Assembly: GCF_000482785.1 (NCBI RefSeq)
Contig: NZ_AXWS01000019.1
Location: 43,305-107,304, forward strand
Direction: 5' to 3'
From: Derxia gummosa DSM 723
GTDB lineage: Bacteria > Pseudomonadota > Gammaproteobacteria > Burkholderiales > Burkholderiaceae_E
DNA: 64,000 nt
The position numbers were made by a program, and so were the translations under genes. The notes beneath the pieces were generated by a model. It was not told the DNA's origin. It made no database searches and saw only the letters and a list, made by a program, of their open reading frames with translations. Numbering within the stretch: position 1 is the first letter of the stretch; the number at the start of each line of letters is the position of its first letter. Shown here piece by piece: positions 1 to 8,102 of this stretch.

Positions 1-620
1 AGCGCTACATGAACCTCGTCGGCCACCGGCTGGCCGAGGTGCAGGTGCGCTTCCTCGAAAGCCAGGTCGGCGACATGCGCGACCGCGCGCTCACCGCGCG
101 CCAGAAGCTGCTCGCGTTCCAGAACGAGCACGGCATGGCCGCGCCCGAGACCACGGCCGAGAACATCGTCGGCATCGTCAACAAGCTCGACGGCCAGCTG
201 TCCGACCTCGCGACGCGGCGCAACGCGCTGCTCGGCTATCTGGTGCCGACCAGCCCGGCCGTGGTCGATCTCGACCTCCAGATCGCCGCGACGCGCAAAC
301 AGCTGGAGCAGGAGAAGGCGCGTCTTGCCGCGCCCGAGGGCAAGCCGCTCAACCAGACGGTCGAGGAATACCAGCGGCTGGAGATGTCGGCCCAGTTCGA
401 CCAGGACGTCTACAAGACCGCGCTGAGCGCACTCGAACAGGGCCGCATCCAGGCCGCGCGCACGCTCAAGAAGGTGTCGGTGCTCCAGGCGCCGACGGTG
501 CCGCAGTACTCGATGGAGCCGCGCCGGCTCTACAACATCGCCGCGTTCACGCTCGCGGCCTTCCTGCTGGCGGCGGTCGTGCAGCTGCTGATCGCCGTGA
601 TTTCCGAGCACCGAGACTGA
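1..620 (+). CDS. kpsE: Capsule polysaccharide export inner-membrane protein, KpsE/BexC/CtrB family (5' end outside window)
   Basis: The reading frame is already open at base 3, so the N-terminal half, including the first membrane segment, lies left of the window; about 205 residues are visible against roughly 380 for the family. The visible part has long charged helices expected to form the periplasmic coiled coil, then a hydrophobic segment about 25 residues from the C-terminus and a short cytoplasmic tail ending EHRD. Proteins of this family span the inner membrane and periplasm and couple the KpsMT ABC transporter to the outer-membrane exporter. The start of kpsD follows one base after the stop codon, so the two are co-transcribed. 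Family assignment rests on architecture and context. Confidence 0.88.
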   Translation, partial: RYMNLVGHRLAEVQVRFLESQVGDMRDRALTARQKLLAFQNEHGMAAPETTAENIVGIVNKLDGQLSDLATRRNALLGYLVPTSPAVVDLDLQIAATRKQLEQEKARLAAPEGKPLNQTVEEYQRLEMSAQFDQDVYKTALSALEQGRIQAARTLKKVSVLQAPTVPQYSMEPRRLYNIAAFTLAAFLLAAVVQLLIAVISEHRD

Positions 621-621
621 G

Positions 622-2430
622 ATGAGAAGACTGTTTTCCCGTGGCCTGCTGGTCGCGCTGCTCGCGGCCGTCGCGCCGGCACAGGCCCAGATCGGTGCCC
701 TCCTGCCGGGCTTCGGCCCGCAGCCCTCCGCCGGCACCGCCCAGGCCACGCCCCAGGCCGGCGGCACCCAGTCGGCCGCCCAGCCCCCGGCCCAGACCGG
801 CGTCGGCACCGCGCCCGCCGCGGCCGGCAGCTTCCCGGCCGCGACGCCGGTCCAGCCCGGCGTGCAGCCGGTGCCGTTCAACCCCGCGCCGGCCGGCTAC
901 GACTATTCGGCCAACCTCGCCAGCGACGTGTTCGGCGCCAACCTGTTCACCGGCTCCTTCGCGCGGCTGAGCGCGTCCAACTTCAACGCCGACTACGCGA
1001 TCGCCGTCGGCGACCAGGTGCAGGTGCGGCTGTGGGGCGCCTTCGAGTTCGACTCGCGCATCGCGGTGGACCCGCAGGGCAACATCTTTCTGCCGCACGT
1101 GGGGCCGGTGCGCGTGCTCGGCGTGCGCAACCAGGACCTGCAACGCGTGGTCGAGCAGGCCGTCGCGCGGGTGTTCCGCGCCAATGTCAGCAGCTACGCC
1201 AGCCTCGCCGTCGCGCAGCCGGTGCGCGTGTTCGTCGGCGGCTACGTCAACCGGCCCGGCCTCTACTCGGGCACCAGCCTCGACAGCGCGCTCAACTACC
1301 TCGACCAGGCCGGCGGCATCGCGCTCGACCGCGGCTCCTTCCTCGACGTGCAGATCAAGCGCGGCGCCGCCGTGCGCGCCCGGCTCGACCTGTACGACTT
1401 CCTGCTCGACGGCCGCATGCAGCCGGTGCAGCTCGCCGACGGCGACGTCATCTTCGTCGGCCCGCGCCGCAGCACGATCAAGGCGCTGGGCCTGGCCGAG
1501 AACACCAACCGCTTCGAGTTCGCCGGCCGCAGCCTGCCGATGGCCGAACTGGTGCGGCTCGCGCGACCCTTCGCCAGCGCCACCCATGTGCGCGTCACGC
1601 GCAACACCGGCACCGTGCTCAAGACCGAGTACTACGCGCTCGACCAGAGCGCCGAGGTCTCGCTCGGCAACGGCGACGCGGTCGAGTTCACCGCCGACAA
1701 GAAGCCCGGGATCATCACCGTGCGCGTCCAGGGCGAGCACGACAGCCTCCAGGAATACGTCCTGCCCTACGGCAGCCGGCTCGCCGACGTGATGAAGCAG
1801 ATCCGCTTCTCCGAGCGCTCCGACCGCGACAACATCCAGCTCTTTCGCGCGAGCGTGAAGGACCGCCAGCGCCAGATGCTCGCCACCGCGCTGCACGGGC
1901 TGGAGGCCAGCGTGCTCACCGCGCGCTCGGGCACCAGCGACGAAGCCACGCTGCGCAAGGAAGAGGCCGACCTCGTGCTGCAATGGGTCGATCGCGCGCG
2001 CAAGGTCGATCCGAGCGGCCAGGTCCTCATCGCCGAGAGCGCCCAGCGCGACGAGCTGCTGCTGGAGAACGGCGACATCATCAACGTGCCGGCGCGCGAC
2101 GGCCTCGTGCTCGTGAGCGGCGACGTGCTGTTCCCGAACGCCATCGCCTACGACCGCAAGCTCGGCGTGCGCGACTACATCGCCGGCGCCGGCGGTTTCG
2201 TGCAGAACGCCGGTACCTCGCGCGTCGTGATCGCCCATGTGAACGGCAGCTTCAACGACCTCGGCAGCGCCGACGACTGGGGCTTCAAGGGCGGCGCCGA
2301 CAGCGTGCGCCCCGGCGACCAGATCCTGGTGCTGCCCAAGATCGACGTGAAGTCGCGCCAGGTACTCAAGGACATGACCCAGATCCTCTACCAGATCGCC
2401 ATCGCCGCGCGCGTGGTGCTGAGTTTCTGA
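622..2430 (+). CDS. kpsD: Outer-membrane capsule polysaccharide export protein, KpsD/Wza-related
   Basis: The 602-residue product has a clear signal peptide (residues 1-23, cleavage near AQA). A Pro/Ala/Gln/Gly-rich linker runs to about residue 95. A polysaccharide export domain follows at about 120-190, with the pattern DYAIAVGDQV and VDPQGNIFLP, and then SLBB-type beta-grasp repeats near 200-235 and 490-530. This is the organisation of KpsD-type proteins that form the periplasmic and outer-membrane channel for group 2 capsules. The gene begins one base after the kpsE stop and is followed 13 bases later by the WcbI-like gene. The low-complexity linker is longer than I would expect for the family, but nothing looks broken. 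Confidence 0.9.
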   Translation: MRRLFSRGLLVALLAAVAPAQAQIGALLPGFGPQPSAGTAQATPQAGGTQSAAQPPAQTGVGTAPAAAGSFPAATPVQPGVQPVPFNPAPAGYDYSANLASDVFGANLFTGSFARLSASNFNADYAIAVGDQVQVRLWGAFEFDSRIAVDPQGNIFLPHVGPVRVLGVRNQDLQRVVEQAVARVFRANVSSYASLAVAQPVRVFVGGYVNRPGLYSGTSLDSALNYLDQAGGIALDRGSFLDVQIKRGAAVRARLDLYDFLLDGRMQPVQLADGDVIFVGPRRSTIKALGLAENTNRFEFAGRSLPMAELVRLARPFASATHVRVTRNTGTVLKTEYYALDQSAEVSLGNGDAVEFTADKKPGIITVRVQGEHDSLQEYVLPYGSRLADVMKQIRFSERSDRDNIQLFRASVKDRQRQMLATALHGLEASVLTARSGTSDEATLRKEEADLVLQWVDRARKVDPSGQVLIAESAQRDELLLENGDIINVPARDGLVLVSGDVLFPNAIAYDRKLGVRDYIAGAGGFVQNAGTSRVVIAHVNGSFNDLGSADDWGFKGGADSVRPGDQILVLPKIDVKSRQVLKDMTQILYQIAIAARVVLSF

Positions 2431-2443
2431 TCGGAGACGACAC

Positions 2444-3484
2444 TTGAAGATCCTGATGTACGGCGGCTGTCACGCCGGTGCCATGAAGCGGATCATCGAC
2501 CGCTACGCCCTGGGCGAGCACCAGGTCGACATGCTGGTCAACTTCGAGATGATCAACACGAAGGAGCCCTTCCCCTACGAACGGCTGCCGCAGTACGACC
2601 TGCTCATCTTCAACCCCATCCTCAACCGCGGCGACTGGAACACGGTTCACCTCGAGGCCGAGTGCGACCGCGTGGGCCTGCGCTATCTCAAGTACCCGTG
2701 GCTGCAATGGGGCGGCTACTGGCCCGAACCGCGCACCCGCTACTGGGGCGAGAAGCGCAGCGAATGGGGCGTGCCGATGCTGCTGCCGCTGGGCGCCGAG
2801 CATGCGGCGCGCGGTGCGAAGGCCGGCTTCGATTCCTTCTACGAAGCGCTATACGAGCCGCGCAGCTTCGAGCGCGTGATGCCCGAGTGGGTCGAGGCGA
2901 CGACGCGCCGGCTCAAGCAGATCGAGACTCAGGGCGCGGTCGATCTGCCCATCTCCGACTACGTGCTCGACAACTTCCGGCGCGAACAGCTTTTCCTCAC
3001 GCCCAATCATCCGAACACGCCGCTGTACAAGTTCCTGTTCCGCGGCATCGAGCGTGCCTGCGGCCTCAAGCTCGACCCCGCCTTCTACGCGGTCGACCGG
3101 CCGGTGCAGGAAGGCACGCGGCTGCCGGTGCTGCCGGGCGTCGCCGAGCTGCTCGGGCTCGGCTTTCGCAGCAGCGAATGGGCGCATCACAGCGTTGTCG
3201 GCGGCCAGTACTTCACGCTGCGCGAATGGGCGCACACGCATTACGAGGCACTGCCGACCGTGATCGCCACGGCCACCACCGATACCTGGCTCAAGAACCA
3301 GCCCAGCATCGAGGGTGCGATTCGCATCCGGGCCAGGCGCAATTCCCGTCATCTGCTGGTGCAGGACGACAGCGCGAGCAGCCCGGGCTATGTCGCCGGC
3401 CGCCTGTTCGGCGCCGAGCTGCCCGCCGGCTGCCAGTATCTCTTCCGCCCGCACTGGACCTTCGACCGAGCCCAATTCCGATGA
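2444..3484 (+). CDS. WcbI-like capsule biosynthesis protein, putative polysaccharide acyl- or acetyltransferase
   Basis: The 346-residue protein opens with a short beta strand and GGCHAGAMKRI, resembling the N-terminal nucleotide/CoA-binding loop of the WcbI family, which is found in capsule loci of Burkholderia and others. The start codon is TTG at 2444, supported by GGAGA six bases upstream; the first ATG would remove the beta strand. A motif PNHPNTPLYKF near residue 188 and several conserved Trp and His residues suggest an enzyme rather than a structural protein. The stop codon overlaps the next start as ATGA. WcbI itself has been linked to acetyl-CoA binding; an acetyltransferase role here is an inference from that. 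Confidence 0.7.
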   Translation: MKILMYGGCHAGAMKRIIDRYALGEHQVDMLVNFEMINTKEPFPYERLPQYDLLIFNPILNRGDWNTVHLEAECDRVGLRYLKYPWLQWGGYWPEPRTRYWGEKRSEWGVPMLLPLGAEHAARGAKAGFDSFYEALYEPRSFERVMPEWVEATTRRLKQIETQGAVDLPISDYVLDNFRREQLFLTPNHPNTPLYKFLFRGIERACGLKLDPAFYAVDRPVQEGTRLPVLPGVAELLGLGFRSSEWAHHSVVGGQYFTLREWAHTHYEALPTVIATATTDTWLKNQPSIEGAIRIRARRNSRHLLVQDDSASSPGYVAGRLFGAELPAGCQYLFRPHWTFDRAQFR

Positions 3485-6114
3485 CCGACGTCGCCCGCCC
3501 TTCCTTTCTCCAGAACCTGTTCGGCAGGTCAGGCGCCAACAAGGATTCCGCCATGTCCGTCGATGCCGCCGCGCGCGACTTCAAGCTGTTCAGCAATGCC
3601 GATCTCGTGCCGCGCGCCTGGTGGGTGAGCCCGCCGGCGGCCGAGGGCCAGCCCGCGCCCGAGCCGTCCAACGCCGGCTTCCGCGTGTTCAACCCGACGC
3701 TCATCACCCAGGGTGACGGCTATGTCATGACCTACCGCGTCGTGCACGAGAGCCAGGAGATCCGCCGGCTCGCGTCCTGCCGCCTCACGCACGACTTCGA
3801 GATCGTGCCGGGCAGCCTGACGCCGCTGTCCGACTTCATCCGCTTCGTCGACGAGGAAAACCTCAACCAGCGCGCGCTCACCTGGCACGCCGACGCGCGC
3901 TATCTCAGGCTCGACGGCGCGCTCCATCTCATCTGGAACGACGGCGCCAACCGCCCGGCCAACCACCAGTTCATCGCGCGCATGGACGCGAGCGGCCTGC
4001 GCCCGGCCGAGCCGGCGCGCGAGATCGCCCGACTGCGCCGCGATCCGATCGAGAAGAACTGGATGCTGTTCAACGCCGAGGGCCGCACCTGGGCGGTGTA
4101 CGGCATCTGCCCGCACGAGGTGCTGGCGGTCGAGCCCGACGGCGAGCGCAAGCTGAAGGCGAGCGAGGCCTGCGTCACGCACTGGCACAGCGGCTACCAG
4201 AACCTGTTCGGCGAGCTGCGCGGCAGCGCCCAGCCGCTGCTGATCGACGGCCGCTTCCTGAGCATTGCCCACTCCAGCTACAAGACCCGCACCGGCCGGC
4301 GCTACCGCGCCTGCTTCTACGAGTTCTCGGCCAGCGCGCCGTTCGAGGTGCTGAGCGCCTCGGTCGAGCCCTTCGACCTGCCCAATCCCAAGGGCACGAC
4401 CTTCGACCTGCCGCGCCTGAACGTCGAGGTGGAGGAGGTCGTCTATCCCTGCGGCTTCGTGGTGTCGGGCGACGAGGTGGTGGTGTCCTACGGCATCAAC
4501 GACGAGGTCTGCGCGGTGGCGCGCACCTCGCTGCGCGCGGTGCGCGCCAGCCTGCGTCCGGTCCGGCGCGAGGGCGTGGCGCAGTTCGGCGTCGCGCTGC
4601 CCGCCGAACCCGAGGCGCTCACCGACGCGCCGGTGCCCGAACTGGCGCCGGCCGAGCGGGCGCTGCCGCTGTTCTGGTGGGACGCGGCCGACAAGGCCTT
4701 CGACGGCGCGCTCGGCAAGCGCAAGTTCGTCACCGGCAACTTCGGCGACATCGCGTCGATGGAGATCGTCCAGCGCATCAGCGGCGTGCGGCCCCGGCCG
4801 CCACGCGCGGGCGAGCGCAAGCTGGTGTCGATCGGCTCGGTGCTGCACACCGCGCGCGACGGCGACATCGTCTGGGGCACGGGCGTCAAGGGCACCAAGC
4901 AGAGCTTCGAGAAGAAGGTGCGCGAGCTGTCGGTGCATGCGGTGCGCGGCCCGCTCACGGTCGACTTCCTGCGCCGCAGCAACATCGACACCTCGCGCAT
5001 CCGCGAGGTGTTCGATCCGGGCTGCCTGATCCCGGTGCTCTACAAGGACGAGATCGCCGCGATCCGCGCCGAACTCGCGGGCCAGTCGCGCGGCGTGCGC
5101 ATCGTTCCGCACTACCGCGACGACCTGCTCATGCGCCGCGAGCACTTCGCCTGGGCCAACCGCTTCGTGTCGGTCGATGGCTCGCCGCTCGACATGATCC
5201 GCGGGCTGCTCGGCGCCGATCTGGTCATCTCCAGCTCGCTGCACGGCGTGATCTTCGCCGAGGCGCTCGGCATCCCGGCCGTGTGGCTGGCGTCGGCGGG
5301 CGGCGAGGACGGCTTCAAGTTCCACGACTACTACTACGGGACGGGCCGCTACCACGTGAAGCCGGCCGCCACCCTCGACGAGGCACTGCGCACCGAGCCG
5401 CCGCAGCTGCCGAAGCTGCGTTTCGACGACTACCTCGCCACCTTCCCGAAGGACGAGGTCGAGGCGCTGGCGATCGGACCGCACGTCACGGCCGGCAACC
5501 TCCAGTTCAGCGCGCTCGACGACGACGCGCTCGGCGGCTACTTCCGCAGCGCCGGCTTCGACCGCCGCGACAGCAGCGGCCAGTGGATGACGGCGCCCGC
5601 CGCGCGGCTGGCCACCGAGGTCGCCAGCACGCGCGCCGGCGACACCATCGACGTGGCGCTCTCGCTGCATCCCTACAACCCGGCCGAGCTGCCGGTGCCG
5701 CAGCGCCTGCGCGTGCGCCTCAACGGCGCGGTCGTGGCCGAGATGAGCTGGCAGCCGGGTCTGCGCACGGCGGTCACGATCGGCCTGCCGGTGCCCGCGC
5801 GCGATGGCTCGACGCCGCTCGACTTCGCATTCGAGGCGCGCAGCGCCCGCTCGCCGCGCGCGCTCAAGCTCGGGCCGATCGGCACGCCGCTCGCGGTCTG
5901 CCTCGACAGCTTCAAGGTGTCGGTGCGCTCGCCGTTCGATCCGGCCATCGTGCCGGCGGCCAGCGCCGCCGCCGCGGCCGTGGTCGAGGACGGCGATCCG
6001 GCCGGCGCCGACCCCGAGGTCGATGCCACCGGGCCGGTGGCCAGCGCCGCGCCCAAGGGCGGTGCCAAGTCCGCCGCCAAGCCTGCCGCCAAGTCCGGCG
6101 CGAAGGCCGCATGA
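3481..6114 (+). CDS. Three-part capsule protein: five-bladed-propeller-like domain, polysaccharide pyruvyl transferase domain, C-terminal beta-sandwich
   Basis: The frame is open further upstream, but the start is placed at the ATG overlapping the previous stop (ATGA), giving 877 residues. Residues about 60-360 look like a GH130/GH43-type five-bladed propeller, with FNPTLI (70-75), EKNW (191-194) and a closing strand around YPCGF and VVVSYGIND (322-341). Residues about 395-640 form a polysaccharide pyruvyl transferase-type domain: GNFGD (419), IGSVLH (451), VWGTG (464), VRGP (488), DPG (512) and SSSLHGVIFAEALGIP (584). Residues about 660-820 are predicted beta-rich, possibly carbohydrate-binding, and the last 50 residues are an Ala/Lys/Pro-rich tail. 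The substrate is unknown. No signal peptide is seen, so the protein is probably cytoplasmic. The next gene overlaps by four bases. Confidence 0.72.
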   Translation: MTDVARPSFLQNLFGRSGANKDSAMSVDAAARDFKLFSNADLVPRAWWVSPPAAEGQPAPEPSNAGFRVFNPTLITQGDGYVMTYRVVHESQEIRRLASCRLTHDFEIVPGSLTPLSDFIRFVDEENLNQRALTWHADARYLRLDGALHLIWNDGANRPANHQFIARMDASGLRPAEPAREIARLRRDPIEKNWMLFNAEGRTWAVYGICPHEVLAVEPDGERKLKASEACVTHWHSGYQNLFGELRGSAQPLLIDGRFLSIAHSSYKTRTGRRYRACFYEFSASAPFEVLSASVEPFDLPNPKGTTFDLPRLNVEVEEVVYPCGFVVSGDEVVVSYGINDEVCAVARTSLRAVRASLRPVRREGVAQFGVALPAEPEALTDAPVPELAPAERALPLFWWDAADKAFDGALGKRKFVTGNFGDIASMEIVQRISGVRPRPPRAGERKLVSIGSVLHTARDGDIVWGTGVKGTKQSFEKKVRELSVHAVRGPLTVDFLRRSNIDTSRIREVFDPGCLIPVLYKDEIAAIRAELAGQSRGVRIVPHYRDDLLMRREHFAWANRFVSVDGSPLDMIRGLLGADLVISSSLHGVIFAEALGIPAVWLASAGGEDGFKFHDYYYGTGRYHVKPAATLDEALRTEPPQLPKLRFDDYLATFPKDEVEALAIGPHVTAGNLQFSALDDDALGGYFRSAGFDRRDSSGQWMTAPAARLATEVASTRAGDTIDVALSLHPYNPAELPVPQRLRVRLNGAVVAEMSWQPGLRTAVTIGLPVPARDGSTPLDFAFEARSARSPRALKLGPIGTPLAVCLDSFKVSVRSPFDPAIVPAASAAAAAVVEDGDPAGADPEVDATGPVASAAPKGGAKSAAKPAAKSGAKAA

Positions 6115-8087
6115 CGGCGGCCGGCGCGGCGACCGCGCCCATCGTCATCAGCTTCAGTGCCGGCGACGACTACTACCATCGCGCCGCCGCGCAGCTGCGG
6201 GGCGACTGCGACCGGCTTGGAATCGAGCACGACATCCGCCGGCTCGATCCCGCGCCGGGCGGCGAGGGCTGGATCGCGCTGTGTCGGCGCAAGGTCGGCT
6301 TCTGCCGCGACATGCTGCGCCGCCACGGCCGGCCGGTGCTGTGGATCGATGTCGACTGCCGGCTGCTGCGCGACCCGCGCCCGCTGCTGGCCGGCGGCGG
6401 CTACGACATCGCCGGCTTTGCGCGCGGCTTCCGCGACCTGCGCGACTTCGATCCGGTCGGGCATTCGCGCTTCTTCCAGCCGAGCATCCTCGCCTTCGCG
6501 CCGACGCCGCGCGGCCACGCGCTGCTCGACCTCATGGCCGAGATCGAGGCACGGAGCGCGGTCAGCGCCACCGACGACTACTTCCTCCAGGAAGCCTGGA
6601 AGCAGCTCGACCGCCAGCCCGCCGTGCTGCTGCTGCCGCCCGATCTGGTGCAGGACGCAGGAGAGCCGTCACCGGCGATGTCGTCGGTCGGCGCCGCGCC
6701 AGTGACGCCGGGCGGCGTCGCGGCGATGCGCAAGCCGGCGCCCGCCGCCACCGACCCCGCCATCGCCGACCCTCGCCTCGCCTCCACTGCCGATGCCGGC
6801 CCGATGTTCTTCTTCGGCCGCAGCGGGAACGTCTCGCTGCATCGCCAGCAGGCCGCGCAGCACGAGGTCGAGGCGCTCACGCCCGCGCGCCGTCGCGCCG
6901 TGCTGCTGCACGAGGCCGCCGCCGCGCAGAAGGCCAGGAACGGCGCCGACGCCCGCGTGCTGCTGCGCCGCGCCTACGAAATCGACCCGAGCGACGACGG
7001 CATGGCCCTGCGCTATGCCCGCGCGCTGCGGCGCGGCAAGGATCTGCCGGGCGCGCTCGACTTCCTGCGCAAGCACCAGGGCGAGCAGTTCGCGGCCGAC
7101 CATGCACGCCGCTTCGAGGCCGACGTCGCGCACGAGGGCGGCGATCTCGATCACGCGCAGGCGCTGTTCGGCGCGCTGCTCGCCACCGGCACCGAGTCCG
7201 ACCGCGCCTGGGCCGAGAGCCGGCTGATGCGCCTCGGCACCGACCTGCGCGCGCGAGCGCGCGGCATCGCCGACGCCGACCGCCCGGCGCTCTACTGGAT
7301 GGAGACGCCCTGGCCCGGCAACGTCGGCGACATCCTCAACGCCTGGCTGATCGAGAAGCTGAGCGGCATCCCGCCGCGCCACGTGCCCGCCGCCAAGGGC
7401 CTGCTCGCGGTCGGCTCGGTCGTGCGGCTCGCGGGGCCGGAGTCGGTGGTGTGGGGCGCGGGCACGCCGCGCATGACCGACCGGCTCGACCCGCGCGCGC
7501 GCTGGCTCGCGGTGCGCGGCCCGCTCACGCGCCGGCTGCTGCTCGCCTCGGGCGGCGACTGTCCCGAGATCTACGGCGACCCGGCCTGGTTCGCGCCCAT
7601 GCTCTACCGCCCGGCGCCGCGCGCGCCGCGCCACAAGCTCGGCCTCGTCTGCCATTACGACAACGCGGGAGAGATCGTCGCGGGCGAGGGCGTCAAGACG
7701 ATTTCGGTGCTGCGCGCCGGCTACGAGGGCATCGAAGCCTTCATCGACGAGCTGCACGACTGCGAGGCCATCGTCAGCAGCTCGCTGCACGGCCTCATCC
7801 TGGCCCAGGCCTACGGCATTCCGGCGCGCTGGGTCGAGGTGACCGACAGCGCGAAGGGACTGCCCGGCGACGGCTGCAAGTTCCGCGATTACTTCATGAC
7901 CGTCGGCCTCGACGATGCGATGCCGCTGCGCCTGCCGCGCGGCTTCGTGCTCACGCCCGACGCGCTCGCCGCCGCCCTGCCACCCGAGGCCGAGGGCCGG
8001 CCCGGCCTGTTGCCCCGGCGCCGGATCGACCTCGACGCCCTGGCCTCGGTGGCACCCTTCGCGCTGGCCCGCTCGCCGCGGGCATGA
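6111..8087 (+). CDS. Three-part capsule protein: DxD glycosyltransferase-like domain, TPR-like middle, pyruvyl transferase domain
   Basis: The product has 658 residues; the ATG overlaps the preceding stop as ATGA. The N-terminal region (about 1-240) contains WIDVDCRLL with a DxD at 80-82 and a later TDDYFLQ, a pattern typical of nucleotide-sugar-dependent GT-A glycosyltransferases. Residues about 260-375 are helical and Ala-rich with TPR-like periodicity (AYEIDPSDDGMALRYA). Residues 390-620 form a polysaccharide pyruvyl transferase-type domain: GNVGD (403), VWGAG (447), VRGP (468), DPAWFAP (490) and SSSLHGLILAQAYGIP (556). The same C-terminal module occurs in the genes on both sides. Donor and acceptor specificity cannot be read from the sequence; a ketal pyruvyl or other sugar-modifying reaction is possible. 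Confidence 0.72.
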   Translation: MTAAGAATAPIVISFSAGDDYYHRAAAQLRGDCDRLGIEHDIRRLDPAPGGEGWIALCRRKVGFCRDMLRRHGRPVLWIDVDCRLLRDPRPLLAGGGYDIAGFARGFRDLRDFDPVGHSRFFQPSILAFAPTPRGHALLDLMAEIEARSAVSATDDYFLQEAWKQLDRQPAVLLLPPDLVQDAGEPSPAMSSVGAAPVTPGGVAAMRKPAPAATDPAIADPRLASTADAGPMFFFGRSGNVSLHRQQAAQHEVEALTPARRRAVLLHEAAAAQKARNGADARVLLRRAYEIDPSDDGMALRYARALRRGKDLPGALDFLRKHQGEQFAADHARRFEADVAHEGGDLDHAQALFGALLATGTESDRAWAESRLMRLGTDLRARARGIADADRPALYWMETPWPGNVGDILNAWLIEKLSGIPPRHVPAAKGLLAVGSVVRLAGPESVVWGAGTPRMTDRLDPRARWLAVRGPLTRRLLLASGGDCPEIYGDPAWFAPMLYRPAPRAPRHKLGLVCHYDNAGEIVAGEGVKTISVLRAGYEGIEAFIDELHDCEAIVSSSLHGLILAQAYGIPARWVEVTDSAKGLPGDGCKFRDYFMTVGLDDAMPLRLPRGFVLTPDALAAALPPEAEGRPGLLPRRRIDLDALASVAPFALARSPRA

Positions 8088-8102
8088 CGAAAGACAGCAC
8101 AC

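Noticed and set aside
547..2238. Long open frame (563 codons) on the minus strand under kpsD
   Set aside because: High-GC DNA gives long antisense frames; the translation is His/Gly/Ala/Arg-rich with no recognisable motif, while the plus-strand frame is a convincing KpsD.
2662..3480. Upstream extension of the 3481 gene
   Set aside because: The extended frame overlaps the WcbI-like gene completely and encodes Arg/Pro-rich sequence; the ATGA overlap gives a natural start.
4677..6110. Upstream extension of the 6111 gene
   Set aside because: It runs in a different frame through the previous protein's pyruvyl transferase domain and lacks motifs.
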